9,523 nucleotides of DNA from JBCDGH01 sp038751365 (GTDB lineage Bacteria; Patescibacteriota; JACMRA01), in NCBI GenBank assembly GCA_038751365.1, contig JBCDGH010000035.1, positions 1 to 9,523 of the forward strand, read 5' to 3'. Shown here in pieces: positions 1 through 5,687 of the stretch (within the stretch, counting starts at the first letter, position 1; each line of letters begins with the position of its first letter). The notes under the pieces are model-generated. The model did not search any database, was not told where the DNA came from, and worked only from the letters and a program-made list of their open reading frames with translations. A program made the position numbers and the translations under genes.

Positions 1-429
1 ACGTAACGTAATGTACCTATCAAGCAAAAATTGTGTATTTTCAATGGGGGAGTAACCGGAATTCTTATTTTTTTGTTCATATTTAAACTCTGAAAGGCTT
101 TTCCACTGCTTCTGAGTAATTAATTTGAGAGGTCTTAAAAAACAGCTAAGAGATAGGTTTATTGAGTTGAAAGTATTTTGACTAAAGAGTTTCAAAAAGA
201 TTAAGGAGTTTTCACTAATATTATAATTGTAAATATTAGATACAAGCTTAATTTTAGATTTATCAAATTTTAATTGACTCTCAGATACTTCACCAATTAT
301 TACAGCTTGTTCTAATTTACCCCTTATATTAATATCAACCAATTTACCCCGAGTAAGCTCAGAATGGTAGGCATAAGTTAGATAAACTTGAGGTACTTTT
401 CTTACAGGCAAAGCTTGGTAGTACTTCAT
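1..429 (-). CDS. priA: Primosomal protein N' (PriA-like helicase), N-terminal part, cut by the left edge
   Basis: The reading frame is open from the ATG at 429 to the window edge (143 codons). The first 50 residues resemble the 3'-DNA-end-binding domain of PriA: a YYQALPV strand, a LTYAYHSELTRGKLVDI stretch matching the usual 'F(D/T)Y..P..L..G..V.V.(F)G' pattern, and the EQAVIIGEV strand that normally reads '..G.V..'. PriA recognises stalled or repaired forks and reloads the replicative helicase. The ATPase motifs, zinc-binding cysteines and helicase core would lie outside the window. The rest of the visible part (FLKLFS, then CFLRPLKLITQKQW) is divergent, as often seen in reduced genomes. 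An in-frame GTG at 435 is the only alternative start, before a stop at 459-457. The gene is divergent from murB. The identification rests on the N-terminal pattern only. Confidence 0.62.
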   Translation of the reverse strand, partial: MKYYQALPVRKVPQVYLTYAYHSELTRGKLVDINIRGKLEQAVIIGEVSESQLKFDKSKIKLVSNIYNYNISENSLIFLKLFSQNTFNSINLSLSCFLRPLKLITQKQWKSLSEFKYEQKNKNSGYSPIENTQFLLDRYITLR

Positions 430-441
430 ATACACTTTTAA

Positions 442-470
442 ATAAAATAGGTATTCTTACAGCTTGTCAA
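442..470 (-). promoter_or_regulatory. Sigma70-type promoter for the PriA-like gene
   Basis: On the minus strand a consensus -35 TTGACA (470-465) is followed by a 17-nt spacer and TTTTAT (447-442, 4 of 6 matches to TATAAT). The predicted start is near 435, only about 6 nt before the ATG at 429, so the message would be leaderless or nearly so. Its -35 adjoins the -35 of the murB promoter. Confidence 0.55.
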
Positions 471-472
471 AA

Positions 473-501
473 TTGACCAGACCCTTTTTACTAAGTAAAA
501 T
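473..501 (+). promoter_or_regulatory. Sigma70-type promoter for murB
   Basis: TTGACC (473-478), a 17-nt spacer and TAAAAT (496-501) give a good vegetative promoter. Transcription should begin near 508, leaving a leader of about 16 nt. No Shine-Dalgarno-like purine run is present before the ATG at 524. Confidence 0.7.
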
Positions 502-523
502 TAGTTATCTTCAATAATAGAAC

Positions 524-1594
524 ATGAACGAAAATCAAATAGTAAATCAGGCTAAAGCAGTAGACCTCAAAATAAGTCAAAAGGAGTCTCTAGCCCCCTA
601 CACCACTTGGCAAATTGGCGGTTTAGCTGAATATCTAGCTATTTCAAATAATTCTGAGGAATTAACTAAATTAGTGAAATTAGCTATAGATAACCAAATT
701 AATTATACTATCATTGGCGGAGGGTCTAATACCCTTATTTCTGATGAAGGTATAAAAGGTCTTGTAGTTATAAATAAGTCGAAGAATATTGAAATTTTAG
801 AAGACAATAAGACTGGAGCTATTCAAGACATTGAGCAGTTTGAGGCTGATAATTATAATCCTTGGATACCACCTCGTCATGGTGAAGAAGATAATAGCTT
901 TTATAGTTTTAAAGACTTGGATTATCAGGAATCTGGAAATAGAATAAAAGTAAAACTTAATTCAGGCGTTAGTTTACCATGGGCAATTGCATGGACGCTA
1001 AAAAATCAAATTACCGGTCTGCAATTCTTTGCTGGCATACCAGGCACCATTGGCGGAGCTCTATTTAACAACATTCATGGCGGCACTAAGCATTTTTCTG
1101 ATTACTTTCACTCGGCTAAAGTACTGGTAGACGGTCAATTAAGTGAGTTTAAGTTTGAGGATTTTAAATTCGGCTACGATCAAAGCGTTATTAGGGATCA
1201 AAAAAATATTGTTGTAATTGAGGTAACGCTTAATTTGTTTCAAGGAGATATTAAAAAAGCCAAATACGTTGCTTCTGAATGGATGAAAAGAAAAAGAACC
1301 CAACCTCGAAGAACGGCAGGCTGTACTTTTAAAAATATACCTCTAGAAAAGCAAGCTGAACTAGGCTTCCCTACCCCAAGTGTAGGATACATAGTTGATA
1401 AAAAGTTTGGCTGGCGTGGAAAAACCAGTGGAGACGCGATAATTTCTCAGAATCATGCCAACTTTATTGAGAATCAAAGTGGAAAAGCAACTGCTAAGGA
1501 TGTAATAAATTTGATAAACCAGATTAAAGATCGAGCTGATAAAGATCTAGGTTTAGACTTAGAAACAGAAATAAGTTTACTAGGTTTTGATTAG
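524..1594 (+). CDS. murB: UDP-N-acetylenolpyruvoylglucosamine reductase (MurB)
   Basis: This FAD enzyme reduces UDP-GlcNAc-enolpyruvate to UDP-MurNAc with NADPH, the second committed step of peptidoglycan precursor synthesis, in the cytoplasm. Visible family marks are TTWQIGG (residues 28-33), the FAD-binding GGGSN (65-69), FFAGIPGTIGGAL (168-180), the GYDQS segment (217-221), AGCTFKN (265-271) and the C-terminal LETEI with the likely catalytic Glu349. In AGCTFKN, Cys267 occupies the position of the usual proton-donating Ser/Cys. Two oddities stand out. First, an acidic and aromatic insertion of roughly 40 residues (about 98-138) lies before the GVSLPWA strand. Second, Asp219 is found where E. 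coli-type enzymes have the Tyr-Arg pair with active-site Arg159. NNIHGG (182-187) replaces the common NAGA motif. The 356-residue length fits E. coli-type length, but the extra residues lie elsewhere. It has its own promoter and ends TAG, then TGA. Confidence 0.93.
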   Translation: MNENQIVNQAKAVDLKISQKESLAPYTTWQIGGLAEYLAISNNSEELTKLVKLAIDNQINYTIIGGGSNTLISDEGIKGLVVINKSKNIEILEDNKTGAIQDIEQFEADNYNPWIPPRHGEEDNSFYSFKDLDYQESGNRIKVKLNSGVSLPWAIAWTLKNQITGLQFFAGIPGTIGGALFNNIHGGTKHFSDYFHSAKVLVDGQLSEFKFEDFKFGYDQSVIRDQKNIVVIEVTLNLFQGDIKKAKYVASEWMKRKRTQPRRTAGCTFKNIPLEKQAELGFPTPSVGYIVDKKFGWRGKTSGDAIISQNHANFIENQSGKATAKDVINLINQIKDRADKDLGLDLETEISLLGFD

Positions 1595-1604
1595 TGAGTT
1601 CGTC

Positions 1605-1619
1605 ATATTGTATACAATA
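1605..1619. repeat. AT-rich palindrome downstream of murB
   Basis: Positions 1606-1619 read TATTGTATACAATA, a perfect 14-bp palindrome, 11 nt after the murB stop. The 11-mer ATATTGTATAC (1605-1615) recurs at 2322-2332 just after the next gene. There is no T-run, so it is not an intrinsic terminator. It could be an operator or chance in AT-rich DNA. Confidence 0.4.
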
Positions 1620-1641
1620 CAAAATAGTAATTTTTAACAAA

Positions 1642-1670
1642 TTGTCAGTTAAAACAAATTAGAGTATACT
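1642..1670 (+). promoter_or_regulatory. Sigma70-type promoter giving a leaderless mRNA for the kinase-like gene
   Basis: TTGTCA (1642-1647), a 17-nt spacer and TATACT (1665-1670) match the consensus well. The expected start near 1677 is 2 nt before the ATG at 1679, so no ribosome binding site can be transcribed. Confidence 0.7.
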
Positions 1671-1678
1671 CCAGCTCA

Positions 1679-2320
1679 ATGGAAAATATCTTAATTATTA
1701 TAAGCTTGTACACCCTCTCTATAGCTTTTAGTGAAATTGCTTATTACGCTGGCTACAACAATCATATTTCTAGATCCTTTTCTCAAGTTTCAGCTGCTAT
1801 AGTAAGTATATTATTACCTGCCTTATTACCACTAGATCAGGTACTATATATAGGTGTGGGTTTTACGATAGTTATGCTCATAGCTAAAGAACTTAATCTA
1901 TTAAAAGGTATTTATAAGCATAATAATGAAGAGATTGGTCCTGTTCTTTTTCCAATTGGTCTAACTATAGCCGCAATTACTTTTTGGGGATTCCAGCCAG
2001 CAGTATTTCAAATCTGTTGTTTGATAGTGGGTTTTGCAGATAGTCTTGCGGGTCTAATCGGTAAGTCTTTTGGCAAGATTACTTATCAATTTAGTGTAGA
2101 AAAAACAATTGAGGGTAGCTTGGTATTTTTCCTAACTTCTGTAGCAATTTTCATATTAATGATTACTCTAAATAACTTAAGTGTCGATGCTAGCAGAATT
2201 GGTAGAATATTAGCTTCATCTGTTATATTAACTATCACCGAAGGTAGTTTTGGTAACGGTTGGGATAATTTAGTGCTACCTTTTGCCTCAGGATTCACAG
2301 CTGTTTGGATTTTTGTATAA
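1679..2320 (+). CDS. CTP-dependent polyprenol/dolichol/phytol kinase-like membrane protein
   Basis: The family (SEC59, VTE5 and relatives, close to CDP-diglyceride synthases) phosphorylates long-chain prenols using CTP in the membrane. Matching marks are the cytidyl-binding-type segment GFADSLAGLIGKSFGK (residues 118-133, Asp121 and Lys129), KTIEGSLVFF (142-151), and the C-terminal ITEGSFGNGWDNLVLP (186-201) with Glu188, Asp196 and Asn197. About six hydrophobic segments run through the 213 residues, a usual length for bacterial members. The N-terminal family motif (R-K-x-x-H) is weakened here to RSFSQV (32-37), with neither Lys nor His, so substrate or activity may differ. Its place after murB suggests a role in supplying undecaprenyl or another polyprenyl phosphate for wall or glycan assembly, but it has its own promoter and the link is inferred. 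The ATG start is supported by the promoter position. Confidence 0.72.
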   Translation: MENILIIISLYTLSIAFSEIAYYAGYNNHISRSFSQVSAAIVSILLPALLPLDQVLYIGVGFTIVMLIAKELNLLKGIYKHNNEEIGPVLFPIGLTIAAITFWGFQPAVFQICCLIVGFADSLAGLIGKSFGKITYQFSVEKTIEGSLVFFLTSVAIFILMITLNNLSVDASRIGRILASSVILTITEGSFGNGWDNLVLPFASGFTAVWIFV

Positions 2321-2321
2321 T

Positions 2322-2332
2322 ATATTGTATAC
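2322..2332. repeat. Second copy of the ATATTGTATAC 11-mer
   Basis: An exact copy of 1605-1615 begins 2 nt after the stop codon of the kinase-like gene, so that gene is bracketed by two direct copies. Here the palindrome is incomplete, continuing as TGG. It lies in the 30-nt gap between two convergent genes, where no hairpin terminator is visible. Confidence 0.3.
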
Positions 2333-2350
2333 TGGTTCAGAAATTAGGTT

Positions 2351-2938
2351 CTAAGCCTTAAAACTCATTTCATGTTTTATGGTATCGCCACTTTTACTTG
2401 GAGCTGGAGAAGTCTCAAATTTAGAAGCAATAGTTTTGATCCAAATAAAGACTAAAGGTCCCAGAGTCCACAACCAAGGTGAAAGTGTTAAAACATTATT
2501 GTCTTCTACACTATCCGGAAAGGAACTGCTATTTGTTGAATTACCTCCAAGGAATTTAGCCAACATATCAGGGAATATTTCTTGAGGCATTGGCTGATCA
2601 AATACGCTATTCAAAATATATAGGAAAGAACCCAGAGTAAGAGCAAAGAGAACGCCTAGTGATAGCCAGGAGTAATCTTCGTTATCAGGTAAAAAATTTA
2701 ATGCTTCCACAACAGTCCATTCAACCAACCAAACTATAGCTAAGCATACTATAAATAAAGCAGCCCAGCTTATAAAGGTGTCGCTAAGGTTATTGTTCAA
2801 AATGATAATTAGTACACTTGCTGTCCAATCTGAAAAAACATTCACTATCAATTCTTTTGCTAAATTAAAAACAAAAAAAGAAATGATTATAGATATATAC
2901 CAACCTGCTAGCTTTTGACGGTTAATAAATTTATTCAT
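2351..2938 (-). CDS. Four-helix integral membrane protein, function unknown
   Basis: I do not recognise a family. The 195 residues show a short basic N-terminus, then likely membrane segments at about 12-28, 55-74, 91-110 and 153-171. A weaker hydrophobic stretch lies at 39-48. An acidic, Asn/Ser-rich loop (about 130-148, with an NSTNSSS stretch) lies between the last two helices, and a polar tail rich in Ser, Lys and Pro follows residue 172. An Asp/Glu-containing loop (83-89) separates helices two and three. The gene converges on the polyprenol-kinase-like gene with a 30-nt gap and has a separate promoter, so it is not in that operon. The ATG at 2938 is the first in frame and lies close behind a consensus -35 box. 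The stop is TAG. Confidence 0.75.
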   Translation of the reverse strand: MNKFINRQKLAGWYISIIISFFVFNLAKELIVNVFSDWTASVLIIILNNNLSDTFISWAALFIVCLAIVWLVEWTVVEALNFLPDNEDYSWLSLGVLFALTLGSFLYILNSVFDQPMPQEIFPDMLAKFLGGNSTNSSSFPDSVEDNNVLTLSPWLWTLGPLVFIWIKTIASKFETSPAPSKSGDTIKHEMSFKA

Positions 2939-2955
2939 AACACTTATTCTGAGAA

Positions 2956-2982
2956 GTTATTATTTAGAGGTGTTTGTGTCAA
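2956..2982 (-). promoter_or_regulatory. Probable promoter for the four-helix membrane protein
   Basis: On the minus strand a perfect -35 TTGACA lies at 2982-2977. The -10 is less clear: AATAAC (2961-2956) at a 15-nt spacing is the best of several overlapping AT-rich options. Either choice puts transcription start within about 15 nt of the ATG at 2938, and no SD sequence is seen. Confidence 0.5.
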
Positions 2983-3017
2983 GTTTACCTCAACCACTTC
3001 TTTAATTAAATCATTTT

Positions 3018-3148
3018 ATGATAAGAAAATCTATACTTTGGTAAGTAATTTAACATTGTACAAAGGCTCTGGAGCGTGGCACTTCTTAACTATACCCAAA
3101 GACCAATCCTCTGAAATAAAAGCAAATCATATCAAAACTAAAGGCTAA
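3018..3148 (+). pseudogene. DUF1905-domain gene remnant, frameshifted and truncated
   Basis: The frame ending at the TAA at 3146-3148 encodes KIYTLVSNLTLYKGSGAWHF followed by LTIPKDQSSEIK. This matches the first half of DUF1905 (a small beta-barrel-like domain, pattern 'F.a.L....g.gaWhfv.lP.d.s..I'). The second half, with the usual wKTSlFP and lPvK..vR strands, is absent from all three frames. No ATG exists in this frame. An ATG at 3018 would read M-I-R-K and join it after insertion of one base in the A-run at 3026-3028, giving a start typical for the family. So both ends look broken: a one-base loss near the start and loss of the C-terminal half. A working short protein starting at TTG 3038 cannot be excluded. 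It lies next to the orphan promoter at 3180. Confidence 0.55.
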
Positions 3149-3179
3149 TGATTATGTATCTTTGCTAAAAACAATTATT

Positions 3180-3208
3180 TTGACAAGCTTAAGCCATATG
3201 AATATAAT
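3180..3208 (+). promoter_or_regulatory. Perfect-consensus sigma70 promoter without an obvious gene
   Basis: TTGACA (3180-3185), exactly 17 nt, then TATAAT (3203-3208): both boxes match consensus at every base, the best promoter in the window. Transcription would start near 3215. No sizeable plus-strand ORF follows until lysS at 3559. The transcript would run antisense across the small gene at 3299-3424, and could end at a weak hairpin with T-run near 3406-3430 or continue as a long lysS leader. Confidence 0.7.
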
Positions 3209-3251
3209 GCTGAAAGTTTCTTTAATAAACAATCTTGAGTAAAGATAATAT

Positions 3252-3283
3252 AAACAAAAAAACTCAGCAGGAAATATGCTGAG
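3252..3283 (-). terminator. Rho-independent terminator of the 41-codon gene
   Basis: Read on the minus strand, a perfect 7-bp stem (CTCAGCA 3283-3277 with TGCTGAG 3269-3263, 7-nt loop) is followed at once by TTTTTTTGTTT (3262-3252). It lies 15 nt beyond the stop codon of the small minus-strand gene. In the plus direction there is no T-run, so it should stop only minus-strand transcripts. Confidence 0.85.
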
Positions 3284-3298
3284 CTACTAAATATATGA

Positions 3299-3424
3299 TT
3301 ACTTTCTATCTATATATGCAAAAAGTAATATTATATTGCTTAAAATTATAAGCAAACAAACCATTGGCCAGCGCTCAATAGCTGCTGCTACAAACAGCAG
3401 ACTGAAGCCTTGTAGTGCTTTCAT
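3299..3424 (-). CDS. 41-residue hydrophobic small protein, function unknown
   Basis: An ATG at 3424 opens 41 codons ending in TAA (3301-3299). The peptide starts MKALQGFSLLFVAAAIERWP and continues with a strongly hydrophobic stretch (residues about 21-37, rich in Leu and Ile) before a charged end, IDRK. That predicts one membrane helix, perhaps with a short amphipathic or hydrophobic segment before it. Three signals support a real gene: an AAGGTG ribosome binding site 6 nt upstream, a TTGACT promoter element at a sensible distance, and a strong terminator directly behind the stop. I know no homologue. The size, single helix, charged tail and facing antisense promoter at 3180 resemble type I toxins such as the BsrG/TxpA group, but similarity is of layout only. 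Alternatively the transcript is a structured small RNA (a 6-bp CTGCTG/CAGCAG hairpin lies inside). Confidence 0.6.
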   Translation of the reverse strand: MKALQGFSLLFVAAAIERWPMVCLLIILSNIILLFAYIDRK

Positions 3425-3430
3425 TTTTTG

Positions 3431-3436
3431 CACCTT
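3431..3436 (-). promoter_or_regulatory. Shine-Dalgarno site of the 41-codon gene
   Basis: AAGGTG on the minus strand, 6 nt before the ATG at 3424. It is one of only two convincing ribosome binding sites in the window and fixes the start of this small gene. Confidence 0.65.
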
Positions 3437-3451
3437 TTTGTAGGACTAAAC

Positions 3452-3480
3452 AATCTTTCATGAGTAAAAGAAGTAGTCAA
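3452..3480 (-). promoter_or_regulatory. Candidate promoter of the 41-codon gene
   Basis: Minus-strand TTGACT (3480-3475), 17-nt spacer, AAGATT (3457-3452). The -35 is good and the -10 weak (3 of 6). A start near 3445 would give a leader of about 20 nt carrying the AAGGTG site. Confidence 0.4.
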
Positions 3481-3519
3481 CACAATTCACGTTACCTAAG
3501 TCCACTTGCCAAAAACAAA

Positions 3520-3548
3520 GCTTTTACCAAAAATTAAAAAAGTATAAA
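3520..3548 (+). promoter_or_regulatory. Weak candidate promoter for lysS
   Basis: TATAAA (3543-3548) has a fair -10 match, but the hexamer 17 nt upstream (GCTTTT, 3520-3525) is poor. Use would place the start about 4 nt before the lysS ATG, again nearly leaderless. The alternative is transcription from the perfect promoter at 3180 with a leader of about 340 nt. No T-box motif is seen in that leader. Confidence 0.3.
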
Positions 3549-3558
3549 GTCTTAAAGC

Positions 3559-5532
3559 ATGTCACAAGTAAATATTTCTTACTCATCTTTAGAAACACAA
3601 CGTAAATTGAGGATAGAGAAAATGCATAAATTAGAAGAGTTAGGTCAAGACACCTTCACTCCAGATTCTACCAGAAATTATAGCTTAAATGACATAAAGA
3701 AGGATTTTGATACAAAAAAAACTCTAAAGTCAATCACCCTCGCAGGTAGGATCAAGTCTAAAAGAACTTCAGGTAAGATCGCTTTTGCTACCGTAGAAGA
3801 CGAAAGCCTACCTTCTGGCTTCCAGTTTATTTTTAAAAAAGATCAGCTTCCTGAAGAAGGTAATGAAAATAAGCTACTAACCTTTGCTAATTTCAAAGAA
3901 TTGTTTGAAGAAGGGGATTATATTCAAGCCACAGGCTATCTTAGCGAATCTCAGCGTGGTGAGCCAAGTTTGTTTGTCCATCAATACCAAATCCTTACCA
4001 AAGCACTTCGCCCCCTACCCGAGAAACTTGAAGATGTTGAACAGCGATTTAGACAGAGATATGTAGATATGAAACTCAATCCAGAAGTAAGAGAAATCTT
4101 GCAAAAAAAGTCTAAATTCTGGACTGCTACTAAGAATTTTATGGACAACAAATGCTTTACACAGGTGGAAGCTCCAATAATGCAAGAAACTACTGGAGGG
4201 GCTGAAGCAGAGCCTTTTACTACATACCATAAAGCCTTAGATCAAGAATTTTACTTAGGAATTAGTCCGGAATTGCATCTCAAGAGGTTTATTGTGGGTG
4301 GTTTTGAGAAAGTTTATGACATAGGTAGAAACTTTAGAAATGAAGGTATAGATGATGAACACTTACAAGAATTTAGTCGAATAGAATTCTATTGGGCTTA
4401 TGCAAATAATAACGACTTACTAAGCTTTTGTGAGGAGTTAATCAAGTATGTTATTACCGAAACATTTGGGACTACTAGATTAATTTTTAAACCTAAAAAC
4501 GAATCTGGGAAATATACTGGCGAAGAAATAACAGTAGAGTGGTCTACGACTTGGTCGAAAATGAGCTATTTTGAGTTTATTAAGCATTACGGAAATATTG
4601 ATCTTAAAGAGTTTGATACTGTAGAAAAGCTGCAGGAACTATGTAAAAAGTTAGAAATAGATTATGAATCTACAGATAGTAGGGCTAGACTAATGGATAA
4701 GATATACAAAAAAGTAGCTAGACCAAAATGTATAGAACCTACGTGGGTTATAGATATTCCTGTTGAATTATCACCTTTAGCAAAAAGAGACCCTAACAAT
4801 CCAGAGATTACTCAGAGATCACACCTTTTAGCCTATGGAAGTGAATTAACTAATGGCTTTTCAGAGCTTAATAATCCTTTAGATCAATTGGAAAGATTTC
4901 AAGAGCAACAGAAAGCTAGAGATGCAGGAGATGCAGAAGCAATGATGATTGATTTAGACTATGTAACTGCTCTAGAATATGCAATGCCCCCTACTGCAGG
5001 TTTTGCCTATTCAGAAAGATTGTTTAGTATACTATCAAATCAGACAATAAGAGAATGCACACCTTTTCCTTTAATGAGAAAAGATAAGGGTAATGAGTTT
5101 AATAAATCAAAAAAAACCATGGTGGCTCATTCTGTAATTTTAAATAACTCTGATATACCATTATGGTCTAAACTAAATATAGCTTCTCATCTATCGGCTT
5201 CGTTTGCAGCTAGGCGTGGTAAAGAGTTAATTCATATAAACAAAAGTTTAACTAAAGACAAGGAGGTAATTCCAATGAATATACAGCATGCAATCGTTGT
5301 TAAGCAAGTAGCTACTTATGATGAATTAAGTCTTCTAAAGATAGCTGCGGATAGTGCTAGAGTCGATGTGGTGGTTTTTACTGAGGACATGCAGCAAAGT
5401 AGTAACGACGAAAAAGTACAAAACTCAATAGAAAATAAAGCCTCCACTGAGATTAAATACCTAGGTATTTTAGTTTATGGGAAAAAAAGTGATGTTGAAG
5501 AACTTACTGATCATTTAGATCTACTCGGGTAA
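3559..5532 (+). CDS. lysS: Lysyl-tRNA synthetase, class II, fused to a C-terminal DUF2000 (PTH2-like) domain
   Basis: The enzyme charges tRNA-Lys with lysine using ATP in the cytoplasm. Residues about 56-150 form the OB-fold anticodon-binding domain (LAGRIKSKR, then GYLSESQRGEPSLFV). The class II core follows: motif 1 around 190-212 (FTQVEAPIMQETTGGAEAEPF), motif 2 VYDIGRNFRNEGID (252-265) with HLQEFSRIEFY (268-278), SELTNGFSELNNPLDQ (428-443), and motif 3 at 479-488 with Glu486-Arg487, then FPLMR at 503-507. Motif 3 is degenerate: GFAYSERL lacks the glycines of the usual GLGIGIDRL. The core ends near 510. Residues about 519-657 (MVAHSVILNNSDIPLWSKLN, ASHLSASFAAR, ADSARVDVVVF, then KYLGILVYG) resemble DUF2000, a family related to peptidyl-tRNA hydrolase 2. 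Total length is 657 against roughly 500 for ordinary LysRS. No SD precedes the ATG. No clear terminator follows. Confidence 0.93.
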   Translation: MSQVNISYSSLETQRKLRIEKMHKLEELGQDTFTPDSTRNYSLNDIKKDFDTKKTLKSITLAGRIKSKRTSGKIAFATVEDESLPSGFQFIFKKDQLPEEGNENKLLTFANFKELFEEGDYIQATGYLSESQRGEPSLFVHQYQILTKALRPLPEKLEDVEQRFRQRYVDMKLNPEVREILQKKSKFWTATKNFMDNKCFTQVEAPIMQETTGGAEAEPFTTYHKALDQEFYLGISPELHLKRFIVGGFEKVYDIGRNFRNEGIDDEHLQEFSRIEFYWAYANNNDLLSFCEELIKYVITETFGTTRLIFKPKNESGKYTGEEITVEWSTTWSKMSYFEFIKHYGNIDLKEFDTVEKLQELCKKLEIDYESTDSRARLMDKIYKKVARPKCIEPTWVIDIPVELSPLAKRDPNNPEITQRSHLLAYGSELTNGFSELNNPLDQLERFQEQQKARDAGDAEAMMIDLDYVTALEYAMPPTAGFAYSERLFSILSNQTIRECTPFPLMRKDKGNEFNKSKKTMVAHSVILNNSDIPLWSKLNIASHLSASFAARRGKELIHINKSLTKDKEVIPMNIQHAIVVKQVATYDELSLLKIAADSARVDVVVFTEDMQQSSNDEKVQNSIENKASTEIKYLGILVYGKKSDVEELTDHLDLLG

Positions 5533-5628
5533 AATACTAGTGTCTTTCTGTCTTTCGCTTTTACAGTTATATTTACAGGACTAATTTGTGTAGATTCTTA
5601 CTGTAGCTTAATATTTAAAAAGAAAAAA

Positions 5629-5641
5629 TACCCTTTGGGTA
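5629..5641 (-). terminator. Small hairpin with minus-strand T-run
   Basis: TACCC-TTT-GGGTA (5-bp stem, 3-nt loop); on the minus strand it is followed by TTTTTTCTTTTT (5628-5617). It could be a backup terminator behind the main one of the surface-protein gene. A neighbouring TTCCT/AGGAA hairpin (5646-5659) with only a short TTT behind it on the plus strand is the only candidate lysS terminator and is weak. Confidence 0.45.
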
Positions 5642-5687
5642 AAAACTTCCTTTTGAGGAATTTAAAGTATATTGAGTACTAACACTT

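Noticed and set aside
2086..2298. Minus-strand frame of 70 codons inside the kinase-like gene
   Set aside because: It lies wholly opposite a gene with clear family motifs and its own promoter, and has no expression signals of its own.
2915..3017. Upstream part of the long plus-strand frame that contains the DUF1905 remnant
   Set aside because: It starts at a TTG inside the 5' coding end of the minus-strand membrane gene and covers that gene's promoter. The residues before 3023 do not look like the domain.
3460..3537. A 25-codon plus-strand ORF (ATG 3460, TAA 3537) rich in basic residues just before lysS
   Set aside because: No SD, no convincing promoter and no lysine-codon run suggesting an attenuator. 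Too short to separate from chance.
3209..3558. T-box or other lysine-responsive leader riboswitch for lysS
   Set aside because: No T-box consensus (TGGNACCNCG-like), no AGTA bulge pattern and no terminator hairpin ahead of lysS were seen. L-box features were not recognisable either.
3884..4230. Two small frames (plus 3884-4066, minus 4015-4230) inside lysS
   Set aside because: They overlap the conserved LysRS core and show no domain pattern or start signals.
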